Source of the DNA: Gammaproteobacteria bacterium UBA6173
GTDB lineage: Bacteria; Pseudomonadota; Gammaproteobacteria; Pseudomonadales; Pseudohongiellaceae
Reading direction: 5' to 3'
Assembly (NCBI GenBank): GCA_002422225.1
Contig: DITX01000019.1
Coordinates: 8,760-16,567 of the forward strand
DNA: 7,808 nucleotides
A model generated the notes under the pieces. That model made no database searches, was not told the DNA's origin, and saw nothing but the letters and a program-made list of their open reading frames with translations. The translations under genes and the position numbers were made by a program. This document shows, piece after piece, positions 1-5,802 of the stretch. Each line of letters begins with the position of its first letter. Within the stretch, counting starts at the first letter, position 1.

Positions 1-1115
1 GTTCTGGCAGCAGTTCTAGTAGCTGGGCACGCGAAAACCCGCAACACTACCGCTGGCAGCAAGCGGCCAAACAATGGGCGCAGCGCCTTGATTGCACACT
101 GGATATTCATCAACACACCTTGAATGAGGATCTCGGGTATCTGCTGCTCAACGCCTACCCGGATCGTCTGGCGCGCGCTCAAGGCGGCGGGCAATTTAAA
201 CTTATCAGCGGCGGGCAAGCTTCAGTACCGGAAACCAGCGTACTTGCTTCTGCAGAATTTATGATTGCGGTTGAGCTTGATGCTCAGGCCAGTCAGGCCC
301 GGATTTTCTCAGCAGCAACGATCAGCCCAGGCGTTATCGCCAGTCACTTCCCCGCTTCACAACAATGGCAGGATCACGCCTACTGGGACGACAAACTGGG
401 TCGTCTGATCGCGGAACAAACGCGGCTGCTTAAACTGGGCGACTATGAGCTTGTGCTGGAGCGCCGGGCTCAAAACAAGGGCACGGCAGGGCTACCAAAA
501 GAGTTGGTGCAGCAAGCCTTGGTTGCCGCGCTGAAGGCGCGTGGCAGCTTCAGCTGGTCGGAGGAAGATCTGCAACTGCTTGGCCGTTTGCGCCTGTTGC
601 ACAAAACGTTGGGGCAGTCCGCCGATAACACCTGGCCCGATGTATCAGAACCCGCGTTGCTGATGACCGTTGAGCGCTGGCTGGGTCCACATCTTGGTGG
701 CCTGCACCGCCTCGACCAAATCGAGCGTCTGCCGCTGGCAAAGTTGCTACTGGAAAGCCTCGACTGGCAGCTGCAACAAGCACTGCCCAAACTTGCACCC
801 ACACATATAAGGGTGCCTAGCGGCTCTGACATCCGAATTGATTACTCAAGCGTTGAACCCGTATTGGCAGTGAAACTGCAGGAAATGTTTGGTCAGACAC
901 ACACCCCTGCCATTGTTGATGGACGTGTGCCACTGCTGATTCATTTGTTGTCACCGGCGCGCCGACCGGTGCAGATCACCCGCGATCTGGCTGGGTTCTG
1001 GGCCAGCAGCTATTTTGAGGTACGCAAGGATTTGCGAGGACGTTATCCCAAGCATCCATGGCCGGAAGATCCCCTGCAGGCGGTGGCGACGGCGCGGGCA
1101 AAGCCGCACAGTTAA
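1..1115 (+). CDS. hrpB: ATP-dependent RNA helicase HrpB, C-terminal part (5' end outside window)
   Basis: The reading frame is open from base 3 to the TAA at 1113-1115, giving 370 visible codons. The helicase core (Walker A, DEAH box) of this DExH-box protein must lie upstream of the window. HrpB proteins are usually about 810-840 residues, so a little under half is present. The visible part starts in the region after the helicase domains (NPQHYRWQQAAKQWAQRLD) and continues through the HrpB-specific C-terminal domain. The strongest hallmarks are GRVPLLIHLLSPARRPVQIT, DLAGFW and, at visible residues about 343-357, DLRGRYPKHPWPEDP, which are near-diagnostic for HrpB. TTG at 120 is only an internal codon, because homology and an open frame run straight through it. 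HrpB is a DEAH-type helicase whose exact cellular role is poorly defined. In E. coli the gene lies beside mrcB, which is also found here at the right end of the window. No terminator is visible after the stop, where the gene meets a truncated gene on the opposite strand. Confidence 0.95.
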   Translation, partial: SGSSSSSWARENPQHYRWQQAAKQWAQRLDCTLDIHQHTLNEDLGYLLLNAYPDRLARAQGGGQFKLISGGQASVPETSVLASAEFMIAVELDAQASQARIFSAATISPGVIASHFPASQQWQDHAYWDDKLGRLIAEQTRLLKLGDYELVLERRAQNKGTAGLPKELVQQALVAALKARGSFSWSEEDLQLLGRLRLLHKTLGQSADNTWPDVSEPALLMTVERWLGPHLGGLHRLDQIERLPLAKLLLESLDWQLQQALPKLAPTHIRVPSGSDIRIDYSSVEPVLAVKLQEMFGQTHTPAIVDGRVPLLIHLLSPARRPVQITRDLAGFWASSYFEVRKDLRGRYPKHPWPEDPLQAVATARAKPHS

Positions 1116-1569
1116 CCACTCTGCATCTTAGGCAGCACAACAATTGTTGCGGCTTCAATTGCCTGTTGGAGGCGTGAGTCGATTCCGGAACTGATCTGCA
1201 GCACGCCGATGTATGCGTCCATATCTGACGCGTCATCAACACGATGGAAGTTGATCAGGAAATTAGGCACTCCAGCACGCGATCCATGGCTGCCTCTGAC
1301 ACATCATCGAGTTTGTCGTAGTCGGTTTTATCACCTAGGCGTGTACGACGCTGCGGACTGAAACTCAATTCCTCCGTGAACTGTTCATCTAGCCAGGCGG
1401 TCAGTTGTTGTGACTCAGTTGTCTCTTCGCTGAGTGGTGCAAGTGTTTGCGGTGATTCTGCAGATGCTGCCGCATTGCTGGCCTGCGACTGTTGCGGCGC
1501 TTCCGGCTCGGAGCACCCGGCCATTGCCAACAAGACGGCAAGCGCCAATAGCGATTTTTTCATGATCAT
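1112..1569 (-). pseudogene. Remnant of a DUF885-family lipoprotein (peptidase-like) gene, internally deleted and 3' truncated
   Basis: The first piece reads from ATG 1569 (or ATG 1563, the more typical lipoprotein start MKKSLL) to a TGA at 1257-1255. It has a lipoprotein signal peptide with lipobox LAMAGC (Cys19 from the first Met) and then a low-complexity Ala/Ser/Gln linker. Next comes a block typical of the N-terminus of DUF885 proteins: LTAWLDEQFTEELSFSP, TRLGDKTDYDKLDDVSE and AAMDRVLE. Just past LE the homology jumps to another frame, which from about 1270 reads PNFLINFHRVDDASDMDAYI and then GIDSRLQQAIEAAT, ending at TAA 1114-1112. FLINFHRV..DM.AYI is also a DUF885 block, but in intact members it lies some 60 residues further on. 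An internal out-of-frame deletion therefore joins the two blocks. Intact members are around 600 residues, so the C-terminal two thirds, including the zinc-binding region expected there, is missing. The remnant ends exactly at the hrpB stop. It is co-directional with the M20 peptidase gene, 51 bases downstream of it. The family assignment is from remembered motifs. Confidence 0.75.
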
Positions 1570-1620
1570 GGCTTCCCGATATCAGTATTCAACTTGGATA
1601 AACATGTCAGGTCTGTGAAC

Positions 1621-3033
1621 TCAATTGGCACCAGCCAGCCGCTCAACGATATCGAAGTTTGCGCGCACAAACCGATACAGCTCGGCCTCAATGATACGCT
1701 CCTGGTCACTGTGTGCACCAAAACCTAATGGGGCATCTTCGGCGTCGATCGCCGGACCAATGCCATAGCAGTTAATGCCTTTGGCACGCAGATAAGCCAT
1801 ATCGGTAGCACCCGTGCTCATGGTCGGGATGACAGTAGCGCCATAAACCTCTTGCATTACCTGCTCAATCACTCTGAACGCGTCGGTATCCAACGGTGTG
1901 GAGGCGCCAGGTCGAGCATTTCGAGATGCCCAATTTACGGCAATACCGTCATCATTAATGACCTCACGCAATGCGCTGATGAACTGCTCGGGATCTTCAT
2001 CCGGTAATAAGCGCACATCCAGGGTGGCAGTCACTTCCGACGGGATTACATTCACACGATATCCGCCATTTACGATGGTTGGTGAAATAGTGCTGAATAG
2101 CACAGCGGCATTGCGAGGCTCATTGGATTTCATCCAGGCCAGCGCCGCTCTGCCTTCCGCTGAACCCGGGTTCAGCATGGCGCGATAACGCGCAGCCGCT
2201 TCAGGAGAAGAAACCGTTGCCATGCGGGAGAAATACGATGTGGTGGTATCACTGAGTCGAATCGGTGGCTGCCAATCGGCAGCAGCAGCAATGGCCTTGG
2301 ACATGTGTACCAATGCGTTGCTTTCCAATGGCACGGAGCCATGGCCGGCTATACCCGTGCTGGTCAAGGTAATTGCGCGCGGCAACTTTTCAACTGTTTG
2401 TACGCCGGCATAATGCACCTGCCCCCCTTGACGCACGACACTGCCGCCCTCTGCGATGCAGTGTTCTGCGTCAATCGCATCAAAATGCTGCTCGGTCATA
2501 AACTGGATGCCAATCTGTGTTGCGCCTTCTTCACCGGATTCAGCAAGAAAAATCACATCACGATCCAGTTCAATGCCTTGACGTTTGAGCATCAACATGG
2601 TCATCAGACTGGCAACCACATTATCTTTGTCATCCACCGTGCCACGGCCATAAATCCAGCCACCATCACGCTCAGCGCTATAAGGTGGGAACACCCATTT
2701 GCTGGGGTCGGTATTCACCGTGTCCTGATGCGCCATCATCAGCAAAGGGCGTTTGCTGCCATTACCACGCAAACGCGCAACCACGTTGGGACGATTGGGA
2801 TCGAGGGAAAACACTTCAACCTCAATGCCTTCCTGCTGCAGCACAGACACCAGGTAATCCGACAGCGGCTTTTCAACGCCTGGGGGATCCGCCGTATCCA
2901 TGCGCACGATGGCCTGAAAATGTCTCAGGGTTTCTTCATCGATAGCTGCCCAGTCGGTTTGTTGCGCCTGGGTTGAGGTGGTACTGATCAGCAGGGCGGC
3001 AATGGCTGCAGGCAATCGCTTGAGTTTGCGCAC
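1621..3033 (-). CDS. Exported M20-family zinc metallopeptidase (carboxypeptidase/aminoacylase-like)
   Basis: This 470-residue protein has the full M20 metallohydrolase layout. The N-terminus is a Sec signal peptide: basic RKLKR, a hydrophobic stretch at about 7-18, and probable cleavage after TQA (residue 23), so the enzyme should act in the periplasm or outside. The dinuclear zinc site is intact: AHQDTV (His102, with Asp104 as helper), YGRGTVDDK (bridging Asp134), ESGEEG (Glu168 as likely general base, Glu169 as ligand), AEGG (Glu195) and GAHSDQE (His441). The dimerisation or lid domain inserted in the middle carries GIAGHGSVP, whose His231 matches the conserved His that completes the active site in this family. 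Expected chemistry is hydrolysis of an amide bond in small peptides or N-acyl amino acids; the real substrate cannot be told. The start is GTG, chosen because AGGAG lies 7 bases upstream and because it gives a proper signal peptide. A decayed sigma-factor locus lies upstream and a decayed lipoprotein gene downstream, so the gene now stands alone. Confidence 0.93.
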   Translation of the reverse strand: MRKLKRLPAAIAALLISTTSTQAQQTDWAAIDEETLRHFQAIVRMDTADPPGVEKPLSDYLVSVLQQEGIEVEVFSLDPNRPNVVARLRGNGSKRPLLMMAHQDTVNTDPSKWVFPPYSAERDGGWIYGRGTVDDKDNVVASLMTMLMLKRQGIELDRDVIFLAESGEEGATQIGIQFMTEQHFDAIDAEHCIAEGGSVVRQGGQVHYAGVQTVEKLPRAITLTSTGIAGHGSVPLESNALVHMSKAIAAAADWQPPIRLSDTTTSYFSRMATVSSPEAAARYRAMLNPGSAEGRAALAWMKSNEPRNAAVLFSTISPTIVNGGYRVNVIPSEVTATLDVRLLPDEDPEQFISALREVINDDGIAVNWASRNARPGASTPLDTDAFRVIEQVMQEVYGATVIPTMSTGATDMAYLRAKGINCYGIGPAIDAEDAPLGFGAHSDQERIIEAELYRFVRANFDIVERLAGAN

Positions 3034-3040
3034 GGATTTT

Positions 3041-3045
3041 CTCCT
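3041..3045 (-). promoter_or_regulatory. Ribosome binding site of the M20 peptidase gene
   Basis: AGGAG on the minus strand, 7 bases before the GTG at 3033-3031. It is a strong Shine-Dalgarno match at ideal spacing and supports the GTG start. Confidence 0.75.
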
Positions 3046-3057
3046 GGAAGAGTATAG

Positions 3058-3084
3058 AGGCTTCAGTTTTGATGTCCGAAGCCT
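3058..3084. repeat. Short inverted repeat in the leader of the M20 peptidase gene
   Basis: AGGCTTC at 3058-3064 and GAAGCCT at 3078-3084 are perfect 7-base inverted arms around a 13-base spacer. They lie 25-51 bases upstream of the M20 start codon. This could be a regulator binding site or an RNA hairpin. With a short stem and long loop, chance is also possible. Confidence 0.3.
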
Positions 3085-3122
3085 ACACCGCTCCTTACAG
3101 AGTGTCCATGCGTGCGCTGCCC

Positions 3123-3263
3123 TCAGTTACCCCGAACTTCAATAGCGCCACTGACGCTGCTGCCATTGATACGCGGCGACATGGAGTTGAGAACATAAAT
3201 CTCCATTTGACCATTTACCCCGTCAAACTCAAGCAGCTGTGCCGCATCTAGCGTTGCATCTGA
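3123..3263 (-). pseudogene. Short C-terminal scrap, possibly of a DUF4097-like repeat protein
   Basis: Directly after the TAG that ends the sigma-factor fragment, the same minus-strand frame stays open for 46 codons to TGA at 3125-3123. It reads TLDAAQLLEFDGVNGQ, MEIYVLNSMSPRI and NGSSVSGAIEVRGN. The short alternating strands with VNG and VSGAIEV resemble the beta-repeat pattern of DUF4097-type proteins, which are often encoded next to ECF sigma and anti-sigma genes. There is no start codon with a ribosome binding site for it, so it is not a gene as it stands. It is best explained as the tail of a gene whose front was deleted along with the end of the sigma gene. The family guess is weak; the open frame and its position are what is actually seen. 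Confidence 0.35.
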
Positions 3264-3559
3264 CTACAAAAGTGCTATCCGCGCCAGCAAACGCTGAATG
3301 GCCTTCTCCAAGTCTCTCACCTCTGCGTCGACAACCTTGGGATCAAGTGGCTGAGCATTGTCGGCAGTGGCTTCCACTTCCTCTGCTTCTACAAAATGCA
3401 GCCGCTGCCAGACCTTGATAAAAATCTCCTGACAAGCATCTTCCACCTTCTGCATATCGCCCAGCACCAGCATGCAGCGTAGACCCGCGCTATATGCTGC
3501 TGATACAGCGCATAAAACGTCTTGCGATCGCCGTTCTGCGCAGAACGTATAACCTGAAT
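3264..3559 (-). pseudogene. Degraded ECF-type RNA polymerase sigma factor gene
   Basis: Two frames on the minus strand together spell a sigma-70 family ECF factor. From 3559 to about 3479 the frame reads IQVIRSAQNGDRKTFYALYQ and then QHIARVY, the start of region 2. There the frame breaks. The next frame, open to TAG 3266-3264, gives CMLVLGDMQKVEDACQEIFI and then KVWQRLHF, the rest of the core-binding part of region 2 (the usual QE.F..VW). Intact proteins have about two more residues at the break, so a 4-base deletion fits. After LHF the promoter-recognition half of region 2 is missing. The sequence jumps to an acidic linker and RDLEKAIQRLLAR, which resembles the segment just before region 4. 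Region 4 (the -35 binding helix-turn-helix) is absent. The palindromic repeat at 3559-3615 begins right at the N-terminal end of the remnant, where a start codon would be expected. No functional sigma factor can be made from it. Confidence 0.72.
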
Positions 3560-3615
3560 TTTTAAGTAGGGGACGGAGGGATCAAAATTTGATCCCTCCG
3601 TCCCCTACTTAAAAA
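3559..3615. repeat. Perfect 57-base palindrome, copy 1 of a dispersed REP/MITE-like repeat
   Basis: Arms 3559-3586 and 3588-3615 are exact reverse complements, 28 bases each, around the single base 3587. The inner 16 bases of each arm have the core GGGGACGGAGGGATCA, also present in copy 2 (5723-5761); measured from that core both copies have a 5-base loop. Outside the core this copy has extra paired AAGTA and T/A runs that copy 2 lacks. Neither strand has a U-run of the usual kind directly after the G/C stem, so a simple terminator is not the best reading. It lies between the sigma-factor remnant and yaeQ. Short G-rich palindromes of this kind are known in gammaproteobacterial genomes as REP-like or MITE-like elements mobilised in trans. 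Membership in a named family was not checked. Confidence 0.85.
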
Positions 3616-3672
3616 AGGTATCATCCACGTCAGGAAGTTTATTGTCAGCTCATCAAGAGATTTACACGCGCC

Positions 3673-4218
3673 ATGGCTACTAAAGCAACTGTGTTCAAAG
3701 CCGCACTGCAGATTGCAGATATGGATAGGAATTATTATGAGGATCACAGCATCACACTGGCGCGGCATCCGTCCGAAACTGATGAGCGCATGATGGTAAG
3801 GTTGCTGGCTTTTGCTCTGAATGCCCAGGAGTTTCTGGAGTTCGGACAAGGGATCACCAACGATGAAGAAGCAGATATCTGGAAAAAAGATCTGACGGGG
3901 GTCATCGATTTGTGGATCGATGTCGGCACGCCTGACGAACGGCTGATCCGCAAAGCCTGCGGACGTTCAGGCGAAGTATGTATTTACAGTTACGGGGGTC
4001 GCACGGCAGATATCTGGCTTGCCCAGAACCTGACTCAGTTTGAGCGCCAGAAAAACCTGAAGATTTTTAATCTGGTTAGTGAAGAGACTCAAGCCTTGGC
4101 GCAACTTGCGCAACGTACCATGCAACTGCAGGTCATTATTCAGGATGGTCAGGTCACACTCAGCGATGATCGCAACAGTGTGACCTTGAATCCTCAGCAG
4201 GTCTTTGGTGCGTTATGA
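3673..4218 (+). CDS. yaeQ: YaeQ family protein
   Basis: The protein is 181 residues, the usual YaeQ length, and matches the family from end to end. It begins MATKATVFKAALQIADMDRN, followed by the hallmark HPSETDERMMVRLLAF (residues 32-47), KKDLTGVIDLWIDVG (71-85) and PDERLIRKACGR (87-98). YaeQ proteins have a variant PD-(D/E)XK nuclease-like fold and were first noted in E. coli in connection with RfaH mutants, but their molecular function is not settled; no activity should be assumed. It is probably cytoplasmic, as no signal peptide or membrane segment is visible. ATG 3673 is chosen because family homology starts at this Met. The upstream Shine-Dalgarno match is weak (an AAGAGA rather far away). 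The gene starts 57 bases after the palindromic repeat and converges on aspA with only 9 bases between the stop codons and no terminator hairpin in that gap. Confidence 0.95.
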   Translation: MATKATVFKAALQIADMDRNYYEDHSITLARHPSETDERMMVRLLAFALNAQEFLEFGQGITNDEEADIWKKDLTGVIDLWIDVGTPDERLIRKACGRSGEVCIYSYGGRTADIWLAQNLTQFERQKNLKIFNLVSEETQALAQLAQRTMQLQVIIQDGQVTLSDDRNSVTLNPQQVFGAL

Positions 4219-4227
4219 CAAGTCACC

Positions 4228-5670
4228 TCAGCGGCGCGATGCGCGGGGATTCACCATATTCTCAGGCGTGAGAATTTCGATCAGCAAAGACTCCTCAATC
4301 AGCTCCTCCTCCCTGACCAACTCCAGCACACTGCGCCCAGTTTGCAATGCGATCCCTGCAATTCGTGTTGCATTGTCATAACCGATGTACGGATTAAGCG
4401 CCGTGATCAAGCCAATTGAATTGTTTACAAGCTCTCGACAGCGATCCTCGTTGGCAGTAATGCCCACAATACAACGCTCCCGTAGCATATCCATGGCTCG
4501 ACGCAGCAAACGCATGGACTCAAGAATTTTGTAGGCAATCAAGGGCTCCATAACATTAAGCTGCAATTGGCCCGCCTCGGCAGCCATGGTAATAGCCAGA
4601 TCATTACCAATCACTTGATACGCCACTTGATTCACCGCTTCGGGAATCACTGGATTCACCTTGCCAGGCATGATGGACGATCCTGGTTGCTGTGGCGGCA
4701 GGTTGATTTCAAACAACCCGGTGCGCGGTCCACTGGACAACAGTCGCAGGTCATTACAAATTTTGGACAGCTTGACTGCAAGACGCTTGGTCATGCCCGA
4801 GAACAACACAAACGCCCCCATATCCGACGTTGCCTCAATCAGATCGGGCGCGAGGCGCATTGGGTGACCACAAATGCGAGTCAGATGATTCACAGCCAGT
4901 ACCGCATAACGTGGATCTGCATTCAGGCCGGTGCCAATAGCGGTGCCGCCCAGATTGACCTCTCTGAGCAGGTCATACATACCCGCTATACGTTCAACAT
5001 CTTCGCCGAGCGTGGTAGCAAATGCGCCAAACTCCTGGCCCAAGGTCATGGGTACGGCATCTTGCAACTGCGTACGTCCCATTTTTATGATTGATTTAAA
5101 CTCGTCGCGCTTGCCCGCGAACGCTTTCTGCAGCAAGGTCAGACTGTCTACCAGCTCGGCATGCGACAACTGCAGCCCCACACGGATCGCGGTGGGATAA
5201 GCATCGTTTGTAGACTGAGACATGTTGACGTCATTATTGGGGTGCAACTTGCTGTAGTCGCCCTTGCCAAAACCAAGGTGTTCCAGCGCTACATTGGCGA
5301 TCACTTCATTGGCATTCATGTTGGTGGAGGTTCCTGCGCCACCCTGAATCATGTCCACCACAAACTGGTCGTGGAACTCACCATTGATAATGCGATCACA
5401 CGCCACACAAATGGCATCGAATTTTACGTTCTCAAGCTCTCCAATATCATGGTTAGCAAATGCGGCGGCTTTTTTTACCATGGCAAGCCCGACAATCAGT
5501 TTGGGGAAATGCGCCAACGGCACTCCCGACAAAATGAAGTTTTCTAAGGCCCGCTGAGTCTGAACGCCGTAATAGGCCTCAGATGGCACAGCCAGCTGCC
5601 CAAGCAAATCTTTTTCAAATCGGTGCGGTCCTTTGACTACGTCATCCTGGCGTGGAATTGGAATCATCAT
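4228..5670 (-). CDS. aspA: Aspartate ammonia-lyase (aspartase)
   Basis: This enzyme of the aspartase/fumarase superfamily catalyses the reversible deamination of L-aspartate to fumarate and ammonium, linking amino-acid use to the citric acid cycle in the cytoplasm. Numbered from the upstream GTG at 5700, the signature loop GSSIMPGKVNP lies at 340-350 and contains the catalytic Ser. Other conserved blocks are GGAGTSTNMNANEV (120-133) and HPNNDVNMSQSTNDAYPTA (153-171). GRTQLQDAVPMTLGQEF (208-224) has Gln where fumarases have His (GRTH), which argues for aspartase over fumarase C. The family normally forms homotetramers with shared active sites. I chose ATG 5670 as the start (480 residues; E. 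coli AspA has 478) because AGGA lies 7 bases before it. GTG 5700 would add ten residues (MKSRPLQDAC) with no ribosome binding site. A second ATG follows immediately at 5667. The gene is convergent with yaeQ and divergent from mrcB, with a repeat in its upstream region. Confidence 0.96.
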   Translation of the reverse strand: MMIPIPRQDDVVKGPHRFEKDLLGQLAVPSEAYYGVQTQRALENFILSGVPLAHFPKLIVGLAMVKKAAAFANHDIGELENVKFDAICVACDRIINGEFHDQFVVDMIQGGAGTSTNMNANEVIANVALEHLGFGKGDYSKLHPNNDVNMSQSTNDAYPTAIRVGLQLSHAELVDSLTLLQKAFAGKRDEFKSIIKMGRTQLQDAVPMTLGQEFGAFATTLGEDVERIAGMYDLLREVNLGGTAIGTGLNADPRYAVLAVNHLTRICGHPMRLAPDLIEATSDMGAFVLFSGMTKRLAVKLSKICNDLRLLSSGPRTGLFEINLPPQQPGSSIMPGKVNPVIPEAVNQVAYQVIGNDLAITMAAEAGQLQLNVMEPLIAYKILESMRLLRRAMDMLRERCIVGITANEDRCRELVNNSIGLITALNPYIGYDNATRIAGIALQTGRSVLELVREEELIEESLLIEILTPENMVNPRASRR

Positions 5671-5677
5671 GCATGCA

Positions 5678-5681
5678 TCCT
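5678..5681 (-). promoter_or_regulatory. Ribosome binding site of aspA
   Basis: AGGA on the minus strand, 7 bases upstream of ATG 5670. It decides against the in-frame GTG at 5700, which would place this site inside the coding region. A 10-base palindrome, ATGCATGCAT (5669-5678), overlaps the spacer and start codon. Confidence 0.55.
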
Positions 5682-5722
5682 GTAAGGGTCTTGATTTCAC
5701 AAATTGTGGATGATACTCAAAA

Positions 5723-5761
5723 AGGGGACGGAGGGATCATTTTTTGATCCCTCCGTCCCCT
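5723..5761. repeat. Palindromic repeat, copy 2, in the aspA-mrcB divergent gap
   Basis: Arms 5724-5739 and 5745-5760 are exact 16-base reverse complements with the same core as copy 1 (GGGGACGGAGGGATCA). The loop is TTTTT at 5740-5744, and one further A-T pair (5723/5761) extends the stem. Copy 1 has loop AAATT in the same place, so arm length and loop length are conserved while loop bases differ. On the minus strand the stem is followed by five Ts (complement of 5719-5723), which makes it look like an intrinsic terminator. However, it points towards aspA, whose start is about 50 bases further on, so it would stop transcription entering aspA rather than end a gene. It could be a leader attenuator, a barrier to read-through, or just a repeat insertion. 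Confidence 0.85.
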
Positions 5762-5802
5762 AAACTACCAGTTATCCGCGTTATCTCTCATAATAGCGGT
5801 CT

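Noticed and set aside
2305..2976. Open frame of 223 codons on the + strand inside the M20 gene
   Set aside because: His-rich, low-plausibility protein lying antisense to a gene with all catalytic motifs; it is a shadow of the M20 frame.
3051..3056. TATACT on the minus strand as a -10 box for the M20 gene
   Set aside because: It would put the transcript start inside the Shine-Dalgarno site, and the best -35 candidate (TTCGGA) matches only half of the consensus.
3559..3615. Palindrome copy 1 as a simple intrinsic terminator
   Set aside because: No U-run of the usual kind directly follows the G/C stem on either strand, and no intact gene ends next to it.
3643..3662. TTGTCA upstream of yaeQ as a -35 box
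   Set aside because: No -10-like hexamer at the right distance.
3562..3849. Open frame of 95 codons on the minus strand crossing the palindrome and the start of yaeQ
   Set aside because: It overlaps well-supported yaeQ coding sequence and the repeat; no family resemblance and no ribosome binding site.
4567..5094. Open frame of 175 codons on the + strand inside aspA
   Set aside because: Antisense to highly conserved aspartase motifs; no recognisable domain.
5671..5700. Ten-residue N-terminal extension of AspA from GTG 5700
   Set aside because: No ribosome binding site before the GTG, while AGGA lies 7 bases before ATG 5670 and the shorter product fits the family length.
3559..5761. The two palindromes as ends of a composite transposon or a two-unit CRISPR
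   Set aside because: No transposase or target-site duplication seen, and the repeats are 2.1 kb apart with ordinary genes between them.
5789..5794. CATAAT as the mrcB -10 box
   Set aside because: No -35 match at 16-18 bases upstream; kept only as part of a low-interest observation.
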